A DNA stretch of 64,000 bases from Anaerolineae bacterium (lineage in GTDB: Bacteria; Chloroflexota; Anaerolineae; Aggregatilineales; Phototrophicaceae): assembly GCA_017303635.1 (NCBI GenBank), contig JAFLCG010000016.1, positions 62,001 through 126,000 on the forward strand, given 5' to 3'. The notes under the pieces were generated by a model. It had not been told where the DNA came from. It saw only the letters and a program-made list of their open reading frames with translations, and made no database searches. Position 1 is the stretch's first letter; the number at the start of each line of letters is the position of its first letter. The translations under genes were made by a program, and so were the position numbers. This document shows positions 1-8,481 of this stretch, one piece after another.

Positions 1-19
1 GAGAGCATGACAATTGAAG

Positions 20-1498
20 TTAAAAGCCGGTTGTTTCCGGGCGGCGGTAGTGGACCAGGCGCTGTAAGGCCTTGAGTTCATATGGCCAATCGTAAAACTC
101 CAGGCGGTAGCGCCAACCGCTGAGTAAGTTCAACCACCGTTTCCACTGGCCTTGCAAGCGCATGTCGGTCACGGTGGGGTAGTAGGCGTTGATGACGGAC
201 TCAAAGTTACGGACACGACTGCGAACGGTATCCCGGAACCAGGGGGTGCCGGGGTCGCGGCGCATGGCGAACTTCGCCCATTCCGGGCTGGCCCACTCAT
301 CCAGTGTAGTGGGGAAACGGAAGCCCAGTTTGGTCGCTTCATCGAGCAGGATGCTGCCTTCTTGTGGCACCGGCGTATAGATATACAGGACTAACTCAGT
401 AGCCGGGTTGATGCGTTTGAGCTTGCGGATGAACTGGATGGTTTGCTCGATGTCCTCGGCAGGATCGGGCGGATTACCCAGCACGAAGGAGAGTTCGGGC
501 ACGATGTTGTAGTGCTTCATACGCTCGACCAGGGCCAGTGTGAGATCAGTGCTGGCATGGCCGCCTTTATTCATGCGTTCCAGCGTTTCATCGCTGCCGG
601 ATTCCGCACCCATGAAGATCATTTTCGCGCCTGAGCGCTGCATCTTCGACCAGGTGTCGTCACTGTAGCTCATCAGGGTATCGACCCGCCCCAGCCCCCA
701 CCAGTTAATGCCCTTGCCCGTGATGCGCTCGGCAAATTCGGCGGTGCGGCCTTCCTTGACAAAGAAATCCATGTCGTGAAATTCCAGGCCGTTGATTTGC
801 CAGCGGTCTTGCATATGGGTGACGATGTCGGCTACCCGTTGGGCGCTCTCCGGAAGCCAGCGGCGGTTGCTGAGGGCGACCACCGCGCAGAAATTGCAGG
901 CGAAGGGGCAGCCGAACGAGGTGTTGTGGTTCAGCACCCGTGTTCCCAGGTAGCTATTGCCAACATATTTGGATACATCTAGCCGGTCATAGGGCATCCA
1001 TGGCAGGTTATCCATCGGTACATTGGGGGCACGCGGATTGACGTGAATCCCACCGTTGCGGTAGGCGAGCGAGGGAATGTCGGTCAGGGAACCCCCGCTG
1101 TGCAGCCGATCCACGAACGTGCGGAAGGGAGCTTCTCCCTGACCCTGAATCACATAATCGACATAGTCGCTGTTGAGGATGACATCCTGATGCTGGGTGG
1201 GGAAGTAGCCACCCCAGAGGATGGTTAGGTCGGGCAAAGCGGCCTTGACCTGCTTGCACACCGGTACCGCCTGCCGAAGCTGCGGCCCGGGCATGACCGT
1301 CACTGCCAGCAGTTTGGCTTTGGTCGCCCGAGCACGGTCGATGATGTGCGCGGCGGGATCATCGACCAGGTTGCCATCAATGAACTCCACATCGTAGTCT
1401 GCCGCAATGACGGCAGCGACGGAGAGGATGGAAAGCGGTAGACGCTGCTTGCCTTTGGAGGTGGAGACAGGGTTGTAAAAGAGTACGGTGTGCCGCAT
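20..1498 (-). CDS. B12-binding radical SAM protein
   Basis: Predicted cobalamin-binding radical SAM enzyme of the BchE/MiaB-like superfamily, about 492 residues. The N-terminal ~140 residues resemble a Rossmann-type B12-binding domain. The radical SAM core follows with the CxxxCxxC cluster motif CPFACNFC near residue 200, which should hold the 4Fe-4S cluster that cleaves SAM. An ATG at 1498 preceded by GAGGG at good spacing is preferred over the TTG four codons upstream. It is divergent from the WYL regulator at 1588, which might control it (inference). The substrate cannot be told from sequence; members methylate or rearrange lipids, tetrapyrroles, antibiotics or phosphonates. Family is confident, reaction unknown. 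Confidence 0.9.
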   Translation of the reverse strand: MRHTVLFYNPVSTSKGKQRLPLSILSVAAVIAADYDVEFIDGNLVDDPAAHIIDRARATKAKLLAVTVMPGPQLRQAVPVCKQVKAALPDLTILWGGYFPTQHQDVILNSDYVDYVIQGQGEAPFRTFVDRLHSGGSLTDIPSLAYRNGGIHVNPRAPNVPMDNLPWMPYDRLDVSKYVGNSYLGTRVLNHNTSFGCPFACNFCAVVALSNRRWLPESAQRVADIVTHMQDRWQINGLEFHDMDFFVKEGRTAEFAERITGKGINWWGLGRVDTLMSYSDDTWSKMQRSGAKMIFMGAESGSDETLERMNKGGHASTDLTLALVERMKHYNIVPELSFVLGNPPDPAEDIEQTIQFIRKLKRINPATELVLYIYTPVPQEGSILLDEATKLGFRFPTTLDEWASPEWAKFAMRRDPGTPWFRDTVRSRVRNFESVINAYYPTVTDMRLQGQWKRWLNLLSGWRYRLEFYDWPYELKALQRLVHYRRPETTGF

Positions 1499-1587
1499 GA
1501 TCGCCCTCAATTTTTGATGTGTCCGTCATCATCATTGTGCCAGCCCCGCTATCTCTACGCAAATAGCCCGGTGATTGGATTGACTGT

Positions 1588-2535
1588 ATGAACCGTACTG
1601 ATCGCTTGCTTGCCATCGTTCTGGAACTCCAAGCCAAAGGGTGGCAGCGGGCTGAGGATTTGGCTGCAACCTTTGAAATCAGCAAGCGCACCATCTACCG
1701 GGATATGCTGGCGCTGATGGAGTCCGGTGTGCCGGTGATGTCTTCGCCGGGGCAGGGTTATGGTTTGATGGAAGGCTACTTCCTGCCGCCGGTCAGCTTC
1801 TCAGCGGAGGAAGCCATCATCCTGCTGTTGGGGGCGGACTACATGGCCCAAACCTTCGATGTGAGTTATCAACGGGCGGCACGCTCTGCTACCAGCAAGA
1901 TCGAGGCAATCCTGAGTACGCGGTCACGGGCCGAAGTGGAGACGCTTCGGCGTGGGATGCAATTTATCGCGCTGCGACCGGACAGCGATGAACCGCGCTC
2001 GCCGCTGCTGCCTGCACTCCGCAGCGCTATCGTTCAGCGCAAGCAGGTACAGTTGACTTACCATACTCGCCATACCGATGACCCTGCCGGGGAGACGAAT
2101 ATCCGGCGGGTAGATCCCTATGCGCTGGTGCATCACGGACAAGCCTGGTACCTGACCGGGTACGATCATCTGCGTGGGGAAAGGCGGATCTTCCGGTTGG
2201 ATCGGATTGATGCGCTTCAGGTGTTGGAGCAGTTCTTCACCCCGCCCGATCATCCCCTGACGATGGAACGGGATGATGCGCCGCATCTGGTCATACGAGC
2301 GCTTTTCACGCCAATGGTCGCCCGTTGGGTACTGGAAGATCGTTCCTTTTTTGCGGTCGGTCATGAGGAGACGCCGGACGGGCTGCTTATGACCTTCCAC
2401 GTCCGGCGCGAGGAGGACTTGCTGGCGTGGTTGCTCGGCTGGGGCGGGCAAGTCAAAGTGCTGGAACCGCCCTCACTCCAGCACCGAATGATCGAGGCGG
2501 CACGGGCGATCATCTGCCAATATGATTCAGCCTGA
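1588..2535 (+). CDS. YafY-family HTH/WYL transcriptional regulator
   Basis: A DeoR-like winged helix-turn-helix fills the first ~60 residues (MNRTDRLLAIVLELQ, then FEISKRTIYRDMLAL as recognition helix). A central linker follows, and a WYL ligand-binding domain around residues 140-210 has the pattern YALVHHGQAWYLTGYDHLRGERRIFRLDRI. The 315-residue length is normal for the family. WYL regulators bind DNA and sense nucleotide or other small ligands. The gene is divergent from the radical SAM gene and followed by a VOC protein, so either could be a target (inference). A second regulator of the same family lies at 23101-24012. Confidence 0.92.
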   Translation: MNRTDRLLAIVLELQAKGWQRAEDLAATFEISKRTIYRDMLALMESGVPVMSSPGQGYGLMEGYFLPPVSFSAEEAIILLLGADYMAQTFDVSYQRAARSATSKIEAILSTRSRAEVETLRRGMQFIALRPDSDEPRSPLLPALRSAIVQRKQVQLTYHTRHTDDPAGETNIRRVDPYALVHHGQAWYLTGYDHLRGERRIFRLDRIDALQVLEQFFTPPDHPLTMERDDAPHLVIRALFTPMVARWVLEDRSFFAVGHEETPDGLLMTFHVRREEDLLAWLLGWGGQVKVLEPPSLQHRMIEAARAIICQYDSA

Positions 2536-2610
2536 ATCGCTGTTGCCATAATGCTGTCACACGGGATTGCTATGCTGTAACTGTTGACCATATCCACATG
2601 GAGTTACAGC

Positions 2611-2973
2611 ATGAAACATAGCATCAACTGGTTTGAAATCCCGGCGGCGGACTTTGAGCGGGCAACCACATTCTACGAAGCTATCTTTGCAGCTTCGTTC
2701 AAGCGGGAGGTCATCAACGGCTTTCCGAATGCCTTTTTCCCCTATGAACAGCCCGGCGTTGGCGGTTCGGTGGTTGCAGGCGAGGGTTATGTGCCGGGGG
2801 TAGCTGGCCCTTTGGTTTACCTGAACACTGCCGGGGCGATGAGCACTGTGCTGGACCGTGTGCCGAAAGCTGGTGGGCAGGTGGTGATGCCACGCACGGA
2901 TATTGGCATGGGGATCGGGCACATGGCGATCATCATCGATAGCGAAGGCAACCGCATCGGCCTGCACGAGTAA
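2611..2973 (+). CDS. VOC/glyoxalase-fold protein
   Basis: A single-unit vicinal-oxygen-chelate protein of about 120 residues. It starts MKHSINWFEIPAADFERA, the usual first beta strand and helix of glyoxalase/bleomycin-resistance-like proteins, and ends with MGHMAIIIDSEGNRIGLHE, the typical C-terminal strand with its metal-ligand Glu/His region. ATG 2611 has GGAG eight bases upstream and is preferred to a TTG at 2584. A strong terminator follows. Substrate is not predictable; such proteins are often encoded beside regulators and act on electrophiles or bind small molecules. Confidence 0.85.
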   Translation: MKHSINWFEIPAADFERATTFYEAIFAASFKREVINGFPNAFFPYEQPGVGGSVVAGEGYVPGVAGPLVYLNTAGAMSTVLDRVPKAGGQVVMPRTDIGMGIGHMAIIIDSEGNRIGLHE

Positions 2974-2996
2974 TTATTCAACAAACGCTCATCGGG

Positions 2997-3031
2997 AACG
3001 GGGCGGGATTCATCCCCGCCTCGTTTTTTTT
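2997..3031 (+). terminator. Rho-independent terminator after VOC gene
   Basis: A GC hairpin (GGCGGG at 3002-3007 paired with CCCGCC at 3015-3020, extended by AACG/CGTT) is followed by eight T residues at 3024-3031. It separates the VOC gene from the next transcription unit. Confidence 0.9.
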
Positions 3032-3034
3032 CGC

Positions 3035-3047
3035 TATACTGCGCTGT
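3035..3047 (+). promoter_or_regulatory. -10 element, possible leaderless start
   Basis: TATACT at 3035-3040 lies exactly seven bases before ATG 3048. If used, transcription would begin at or next to the start codon, giving a leaderless mRNA. No ribosome-binding site is visible and no clear -35 box is seen; the preceding T-run belongs to the terminator. Confidence 0.45.
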
Positions 3048-3461
3048 ATGAATACTCTGCTTGTACTTGACCTGACCACTGGCTGGGCCTGCGAGTGGTT
3101 TGAACTAGAGCCTGATCTCTATGAATTCCTGCGACCGGAGCAGGTGCCGGATTTGCGCGCTTGGACCTTCGACCAGCGCCGTCTGGAGAATTGGTCGGCA
3201 TGGCTGTACCGCCGGTTTGACCTGTCTGCGGACGATGTATCCCGGCGTTGGCTCTTGTGTATCGACTCGGCACCATCGCCTGCCCGCATTTACCTGAACG
3301 ATCAGTTGATCGCCGAGTACGAACAGCCCGGCGATGATGATCCGCCTTTTGATCTGGATGTGACCGCGTGGTTACGAACGGGTTCTAACCACATCGCTAT
3401 TCGGGTTGAGGGATACTCGATGGGCCGCTTCGATGGCCTGAGTCTGCGACCGACACGATGA
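3048..3461 (+). CDS. Small jelly-roll (GH2 sugar-binding-like) protein
   Basis: A 137-residue protein of no named family that I recognise with certainty. Its second half (RIYLNDQLIAEY, then FDLDVTAWLRTGSNHIAIRVE) has the pattern of the N-terminal sugar-binding jelly-roll domain of family 2 glycoside hydrolases: a strand with N-G/D, then D-V-T/S...L..G.N.I.V.V. There is no catalytic domain and no signal peptide, so it should be cytoplasmic. It overlaps the next ORF by four bases (ATGA), and that ORF has the same fold signature. The pair lies just before the ribulokinase gene, suggesting carbohydrate binding (inference). Confidence 0.7.
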   Translation: MNTLLVLDLTTGWACEWFELEPDLYEFLRPEQVPDLRAWTFDQRRLENWSAWLYRRFDLSADDVSRRWLLCIDSAPSPARIYLNDQLIAEYEQPGDDDPPFDLDVTAWLRTGSNHIAIRVEGYSMGRFDGLSLRPTR

Positions 3462-3877
3462 CTATTCCTCCCCCTTTGAAACTGGATGCGGATTGGCTGG
3501 TCTATCCTCCAGCGGATGCAGACCCTGCGTACGGTGCCTCGCTGCTCGATGATTCAACGTGGGATACCCTCGAGTCTTTATCGGACTGGCCGGTTGACCG
3601 CCTCGGCTCAAGCGATGGCGTGCAACTCAAGCGACATTTTGATGTAGAACCCATTGGTGAGGTGTGCCTGCGGTTTGTGCTTCAGGTAGAGGCTGCGCCG
3701 GTCGGCACCCAGATATTCATCAACGGCTGGCACGCCGGGACAACCGAAGCGGGCAAAACGCTCAGCCGTGATGTGACCGACACCGTTACACTGGAAGCCA
3801 ACCTGATTCACCTCAAGCTGATCCGCCGGGGGCCCTTGGGCGGGGTGAGGTTAGTCGCAATCCCCTGCCCTGACTAG
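3458..3877 (+). CDS. Second jelly-roll-like protein, partner of the preceding ORF
   Basis: A 139-residue protein translationally coupled to the preceding ORF through an ATGA overlap. The order of elements matches its neighbour: W/DD..W start, then LKRHFDV, a strand with TQIFINGWHAG, then RDVTDTVTLEANLIHLKLIRRG, again like the galactose-binding-fold domain of GH2 enzymes. The two proteins are probably ancient duplicates that may assemble as a heterodimer (inference). No signal peptide and no catalytic acid pattern is visible. Ribulokinase starts 82 bases downstream. Confidence 0.68.
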   Translation: MTIPPPLKLDADWLVYPPADADPAYGASLLDDSTWDTLESLSDWPVDRLGSSDGVQLKRHFDVEPIGEVCLRFVLQVEAAPVGTQIFINGWHAGTTEAGKTLSRDVTDTVTLEANLIHLKLIRRGPLGGVRLVAIPCPD

Positions 3878-3959
3878 ACCATCACGAGTGGTAGACTTGG
3901 CCTGCTAAGGGTACACTCTTCTCTGAAAATTCTCATGGAATAATTCAGAGGAGCGCAGC

Positions 3960-5618
3960 GTGGCGAGTTATACGATAGGCGTGGACTTCGGCACCGAGTC
4001 CGGGCGTGCCTTGCTGGTGGACACCCGGGACGGACGCGAAGTCGCCAGTGCCGTCCATCCTTACGGCGATGGCGTGATTGATCAGCATCTCCCCGGCAGT
4101 GATAAACCTCTCCCGCCCGACTGGGCACTCCAAAACCCCTTTGATTACATTGATGTATTGAAGCACACGATCCCGGCTGTCCTCAAGCAGGGCGGGGTGA
4201 GCGCCGACGAGGTGAAGGGCATCGCCATTGACTTCACGGCGTGTACGATGCTGCCGACCAAGGCCGATGGCACCCCGCTGTGCGGTCTGGATGAGTGGCG
4301 GAATCATCCGCACGCCTGGATCAAGTTGTGGAAGCACCATGCTGCCCAACCGGAAGCCGACCAAATCAACGAGACGGCGCGGCAGCGGGGTGAGAACTGG
4401 CTCCAGCGCTACGGCGGCAAGATTTCTTCGGAGTGGTTTTTCAGCAAGGCGCTGCAGATCCTGCATGAAGCACCGGAAGTCTATCAGGCGGCGGATCGGC
4501 TGATCGAAGCGGCGGACTGGGTGATCTGGCAGTTGACGGGCGTGGAAGTGCGGAATGCCTGTACCGCCGGTTATAAGGCGATGGTGCAGGATGAGGGCTA
4601 TCCCTCGCGAGAGTACTTCGCCGCGCTGCACCCGGATTTCGCCGATGTGGTCGATAGCAAGATGCAGCGCACCTTTGGTCAACTGGGGCAGAAGGCGGGC
4701 GGCCTGACGGCGCAAGCGGCGGCCTGGACCGGACTGCGTGAAGGTACGGCTGTCGCGGTTGCGAACGTGGATGCCCATGTGACTTATCCGGCGGTCAAGG
4801 CGACCCGGCCCGGCACGATGGTCATCATCATGGGGACTTCATCCTGCCACATGCTGATCGGGGATAAGCTCCAGGCCGTCGAGGGTATGTGCGGCGTGGT
4901 TCGGGATGGCATCATCCCCGGCTATTACGGTTACGAGGCCGGTCAGAGCGGTGTAGGCGATATTTTCGCGTGGTTCGTCAATCATGCGGTGCCGCCGGAA
5001 TATCACGAGGCGGCAAAGAAAGCCGGTTTGCCGATCCACAGTTACCTCGAACAGGAAGCGGCAAAACAGAAACCGGGTGAACACGGTTTGCTGGCGCTGG
5101 ACTGGTGGAACGGCAACCGTTCGACGCTGGTGGACGCAGATCTGACAGGCTTGTTGATCGGCGGTACACTGGGCACCCGTGCGCCGGACATTTACCGGGC
5201 GTTGATCGAGGCGACGGCCTTCGGCACCCGCGTCATCATCGAAGCCTTTGAAGGGCGGGGCGTACCGGTGACCGAGATCATCGCAGCAGGAGGTTTGCCA
5301 GAAAAGAACGCGCTGCTCAAGCAGATCTATGCGGATGTGACTGGCAGACCATTCAAGCTGGCAGGTTCGCCGCAGGCTCCGGCACTGGGTTCCGCGATGC
5401 ACGCGGCGGTCGCAGCCGGGATTTACCCGAACATCGAAGCGGCTGCCGAGACGATGGGTAAACTCAAGGATGAAGTGGTGGAGCCGATCGCTGCTCATCG
5501 GCCGATCTACGACCAACTGTATGCCGATTACAAGATGCTCTATGATACCTTTGGACGCGGTGGCAATGATGTCATGAAGCGCCTGAAGGCGCTGCGCCGG
5601 GCTGCACGAGGGGAATAG
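3960..5618 (+). CDS. araB: Ribulokinase (FGGY kinase, AraB type)
   Basis: Phosphorylates L-ribulose to L-ribulose-5-phosphate in cytoplasmic arabinose catabolism. It starts YTIGVDFGTESGRALLVD, the FGGY phosphate-1 motif in AraB form, continues with GIAIDFTACTMLPT and MGTSSCHM, and has a C-terminal IIAAGGLPEKNALLKQIYADVTGRP segment (adenosine motif). The 552-residue length is typical of AraB and longer than xylulokinase. Start is GTG 3960 with GAGGAG upstream. The epimerase gene follows after five bases, so the two are co-transcribed. D-ribulose or another ribulose could also be accepted; assignment rests on AraB-specific spacing. Confidence 0.93.
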   Translation: MASYTIGVDFGTESGRALLVDTRDGREVASAVHPYGDGVIDQHLPGSDKPLPPDWALQNPFDYIDVLKHTIPAVLKQGGVSADEVKGIAIDFTACTMLPTKADGTPLCGLDEWRNHPHAWIKLWKHHAAQPEADQINETARQRGENWLQRYGGKISSEWFFSKALQILHEAPEVYQAADRLIEAADWVIWQLTGVEVRNACTAGYKAMVQDEGYPSREYFAALHPDFADVVDSKMQRTFGQLGQKAGGLTAQAAAWTGLREGTAVAVANVDAHVTYPAVKATRPGTMVIIMGTSSCHMLIGDKLQAVEGMCGVVRDGIIPGYYGYEAGQSGVGDIFAWFVNHAVPPEYHEAAKKAGLPIHSYLEQEAAKQKPGEHGLLALDWWNGNRSTLVDADLTGLLIGGTLGTRAPDIYRALIEATAFGTRVIIEAFEGRGVPVTEIIAAGGLPEKNALLKQIYADVTGRPFKLAGSPQAPALGSAMHAAVAAGIYPNIEAAAETMGKLKDEVVEPIAAHRPIYDQLYADYKMLYDTFGRGGNDVMKRLKALRRAARGE

Positions 5619-5623
5619 ATGCT

Positions 5624-6277
5624 ATGCTGTTAGAAGCACTCCGCGCGCGCGTTTGCGCGATGAACCTGGAACTGCCACGCAACAATCTGGTGGCATGGAC
5701 GAGCGGTAACGTCAGCGCCCGCGACCCGGAAACGCAACTGGTGGTCATCAAGCCCAGCGGCGTCCTGTTTGATGACCTGACCCCGGAGAATATGGTGGTG
5801 GTCGACATCAACGGGAAGGTGGTCGAGGGCAATCTGAGCCCTTCCTCCGATACTGCTTCCCACTGTTATATTTACCGGCATCGACCGGACGCGAATGGGG
5901 TGGTGCATACCCATTCCCGACATGCGACGGCTTTTGCCGTGCTTGGTCGCTCGATCCCGTGCCTGACGACGGCGATGGGGGATGAGTTCGGCGGGCCGAT
6001 TCCCTGCGGCGGATTTGCACTGATCGGCGGGGAAGAGATCGGTGCGCTGGTGGTCGAGACGCTCAAGGACAGCAAGAGTCCATCCTGCATCCTGCAAAAC
6101 CACGGCGTGTTTGCCCTTGGCGCGACGGTCGAGAAGGCAACGCAGGCAGCGGTCATGACCGAGGACAATGCGGCGATTGTCTATATTGCGACGCAGATGG
6201 GGACGCCGCTGACTATCCGTGAGGAGGACATTGCTAAGCTGCATCATCGGTATACGCACGTTTACGGGCAGCGATAG
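5624..6277 (+). CDS. araD: L-ribulose-5-phosphate 4-epimerase (class II aldolase family)
   Basis: Converts L-ribulose-5-phosphate to D-xylulose-5-phosphate, feeding the pentose phosphate pathway. Class II aldolase/adducin fold of 217 residues: NLVAWTSGNVSARD binds phosphate, IKPSGV and SSDTASH are typical of AraD/FucA, and the zinc ligands are the His pair in VVHTHSRHA plus the downstream QNHGVFALG. It lies five bases after araB. The isomerase gene is 194 bases further, separated by heptamer repeats. An L-fuculose-phosphate aldolase is the alternative, but araB next door favours epimerase. Confidence 0.9.
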   Translation: MLLEALRARVCAMNLELPRNNLVAWTSGNVSARDPETQLVVIKPSGVLFDDLTPENMVVVDINGKVVEGNLSPSSDTASHCYIYRHRPDANGVVHTHSRHATAFAVLGRSIPCLTTAMGDEFGGPIPCGGFALIGGEEIGALVVETLKDSKSPSCILQNHGVFALGATVEKATQAAVMTEDNAAIVYIATQMGTPLTIREEDIAKLHHRYTHVYGQR

Positions 6278-6281
6278 AGAA

Positions 6282-6351
6282 GTTCACAGTACACAGTTCT
6301 CAGTTCACAGTGAAGAAAGAGAAGTGCTGAGTGCTGGGTACTGAGTGAAGA
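6282..6351. repeat. Heptanucleotide tandem repeat array 1 (10 units)
   Basis: Ten consecutive 7-base units in constant phase between araD and the isomerase gene. The units are GTTCACA, GTACACA, GTTCTCA, GTTCACA, GTGAAGA, AAGAGAA, GTGCTGA, GTGCTGG, GTACTGA and GTGAAGA. Sequence drifts but the period stays exactly seven, with GT opening nearly every unit. Confidence 0.85.
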
Positions 6352-6400
6352 AGTGAAGTAGGGACGTACAAGGGCGCGTCCGGTAGATGATGATCGACTG

Positions 6401-6435
6401 GCTGGTAGCTCGAAGCTGGCGGCCGGTAGCCGAAA
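6401..6435. repeat. Heptanucleotide tandem repeat array 2 (5 units)
   Basis: Five 7-base units, GCTGGTA, GCTCGAA, GCTGGCG, GCCGGTA, GCCGAAA, immediately upstream of the isomerase gene. The family is close to the perfect GTAGCTG array at 50886, read in another phase (GCTGGTA). Confidence 0.75.
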
Positions 6436-6471
6436 ATAGATACCCAGTAATCTTCAAGGAGACAAAAACTC

Positions 6472-7929
6472 ATGGTCATGTCGCAAACGCTTGCAAAGTC
6501 AGCTTCGAGCCTGACGACCCGTCCGATAACACTGGCGGTCATCGTTGGTAATCGCGGGTTCTTCCCGCACTGGTTGGCGGGTGAGGGACGCGAGACGATC
6601 CTCAACCTGCTGGAAAAGGCCGGTATCCGCGTCATCATCACCCCGGCGGGGGATACGAATAACGGCGCGATTGAGTCGCTGGCGGAGGCGCATCTGTGCG
6701 CGGACCTGTTCAAGCAGCATCGGGATGAGATCGACGGCGTGCTGGTGACGCTGCCGAACTTCGGTGATGAACGGGCGATTGCCAATACCCTGCGCTTCGC
6801 CAACCTGGACGTGCCGGTGCTGATCCACGCGTTCCCGGATGTGGTGGAGACGATGGACATCAAGCATCGGCGGGACAGCTTCTGCGGCAAGATGAGCGCG
6901 TGCAATAACCTGCGGCAGTACGGCATCAAGTACTCGCTGACGACCAACCACACGATGGACCCCAACTCGCCGGCCTTCATGGCGGATCTGATGTGGTTTG
7001 TGGGGGTGTGCCGGGTGGTGCGCGGCATGAAGACCGCCCGCCTGGGCATGATGGGGGCACGCCCGAAGGAATTTAAGACGGTGCGCTTCAGCGAAAAGCT
7101 GCTGGATCAGGCCGGGATCAGCGTGGAGACGCTCGACCTTTCTGAAGTGTACGGGCAGATCGAACGCCTGCAGGACAGCGCGGCAGAAGTCCAGGCCAAG
7201 CTGGTCGCGATCAAGAATTACGCCCGCACTGCGAATGTGCCGGACCTGTCGCTCATGCGGATGGCGAAGTTCGGCGTGGTGCTGGACTCGTGGATCGACA
7301 GCAACGAACTGGATGCGACGGCCATCCAGTGCTGGACGAGCATGGAAGAATACTTCGGCGTGGTACCCTGCACGCTGATGAGCATGAGCAGCAACAAGCT
7401 CAACCCGGCGGCCTGCGAGACGGACATCGTGGGTGCGCTGGCGATGCTGGCGCTGCAACTAGCGAGTGGCAAACCCTCGGCGCTGGTGGACTGGAACAAC
7501 AACTATGGTGAGGACCCGGATAAGGGTGTGGTCTTCCACTGCTCCAACCTGCCGAAAGACGTGTTCATTGATGATATTCCGGTGATGGACTATCAGGAGA
7601 TCATCGCCGGGACGGTGGGCAAGGAGAACACCTGGGGGACGATCTACGGGAAGATCCGCCAGAGTCCGTTCACCTACCTGCGGATTTCAACGGACGACTT
7701 CGCCGGGAAGATCGTGGCGTACACGGGCGAAGGTGACTTCACCAGCGACCCGATTGACACCTTCGGCGGGTACGGTGTGGTGAAGGTGCCGCGCTACCAG
7801 GAACTGCTGGCGCACATCTGCGACAACGGTTTTGAGCATCATGTGACGATCAATCAGGCGCACACGGCCCGCGTGATCAACGAAGCGTTTAACAAGTACC
7901 TGGGCTGGTCGACCTACTGGCACAAGTAA
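6472..7929 (+). CDS. L-fucose/L-arabinose isomerase-fold sugar isomerase
   Basis: A 485-residue protein of the FucI/AraA structural superfamily but not canonical AraA. The N-terminal Rossmann-like domain begins ITLAVIVGNRGFFPHWLAG. The middle has DVVETMDIKHRRDSFCGKMSACNN, and the metal-site region contains CWTSMEEYFGVVPC and NPAACETDIVGALAM, with the Glu/Asp expected to bind Mn. With araB and araD next door the likely reaction is L-arabinose to L-ribulose (inference from context). L-fucose, rhamnose or a sulfo-sugar isomerase role cannot be excluded. AAGGAG lies ten bases upstream of ATG 6472. Confidence 0.82.
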   Translation: MVMSQTLAKSASSLTTRPITLAVIVGNRGFFPHWLAGEGRETILNLLEKAGIRVIITPAGDTNNGAIESLAEAHLCADLFKQHRDEIDGVLVTLPNFGDERAIANTLRFANLDVPVLIHAFPDVVETMDIKHRRDSFCGKMSACNNLRQYGIKYSLTTNHTMDPNSPAFMADLMWFVGVCRVVRGMKTARLGMMGARPKEFKTVRFSEKLLDQAGISVETLDLSEVYGQIERLQDSAAEVQAKLVAIKNYARTANVPDLSLMRMAKFGVVLDSWIDSNELDATAIQCWTSMEEYFGVVPCTLMSMSSNKLNPAACETDIVGALAMLALQLASGKPSALVDWNNNYGEDPDKGVVFHCSNLPKDVFIDDIPVMDYQEIIAGTVGKENTWGTIYGKIRQSPFTYLRISTDDFAGKIVAYTGEGDFTSDPIDTFGGYGVVKVPRYQELLAHICDNGFEHHVTINQAHTARVINEAFNKYLGWSTYWHK

Positions 7930-7964
7930 GTTCACAGTGGGCAGTTCACAGTTCACAGTGAAGC
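7930..7964. repeat. Heptanucleotide tandem repeat array 3 (5 units)
   Basis: Begins right at the isomerase stop codon: GTTCACA, GTGGGCA, GTTCACA, GTTCACA, GTGAAGC. Same GTTCACA family and same GTGAAG ending as array 1. Confidence 0.85.
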
Positions 7965-7970
7965 AAGGGG

Positions 7971-8036
7971 CCTCACCCCCTTGCCCCCTCTCCAGTGCCG
8001 CGCCGTCTTCGGCGTGCGGCACGCCGGAGAGGGGGG
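7971..8036. repeat. CCTCACCCC...GGAGAGGGG inverted-repeat element A
   Basis: Left arm CCCCCTCTCC ends at 7993 and right arm GGAGAGGGGGG is at 8026-8036. They enclose a 32-base loop that is itself partly self-complementary (GCCG/CGGC). It is the first of about six copies of the same element between 7971 and 8951. Confidence 0.75.
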
Positions 8037-8165
8037 AATCAGATGTAGGGGCGGACTAAGGTCGTCTGCGACCGCATGTTTGCCCGGTGTGAAGTGAACC
8101 GGAATGGACGCTGTGAGGCGTCCATTTTGATTGGCGGTGGTGATGCCGTTTCCGCCAAGTTTGTC

Positions 8166-8326
8166 GGTGGGAAGACGGGAGGGCAGCGCCAATTGGCGAC
8201 ATGAGCGCCAAGCTGGATGGCGGGAACACAGGAGGGCGGCGCTGAATGTTGGCGTTGTCGGCGGTAAGACGGGAGGCTGCCACCGCCCGCCATTTGGGCC
8301 ACTGACATGGTGGGAAGACGGAGGCG
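8166..8326. repeat. Degenerate tandem repeat around GGGAAGACGGGAGG
   Basis: Four imperfect copies of a unit centred on TGGGAAGACGGGAGG occur near 8168, 8221, 8262 and 8311, with irregular spacing of 41-53 bases. Each is followed by a GCCGCC/GCGCC-like box. No credible gene is seen here. Confidence 0.5.
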
Positions 8327-8341
8327 AGCCGCCATTGAGAA

Positions 8342-8375
8342 GTTCACAGTGGACAGTTCATAGTCACAGTGAAGG
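8342..8375. repeat. Heptanucleotide tandem repeat array 4
   Basis: GTTCACA, GTGGACA, GTTCATA, GTCACA (one base short) and GTGAAGG. Same family and same end unit as arrays 1 and 3, followed by another CCTCACCCC element. Confidence 0.75.
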
Positions 8376-8481
8376 CAAGAGGCCTCACCCCCCAGCCGCT
8401 GGCGCGTCTCCGTTCGTGACGCTTGGGCGTTGGGAAAGGAAATGGCTGATAAGGTCGCGTCACGGGAGAGGGGGGAGTCGG

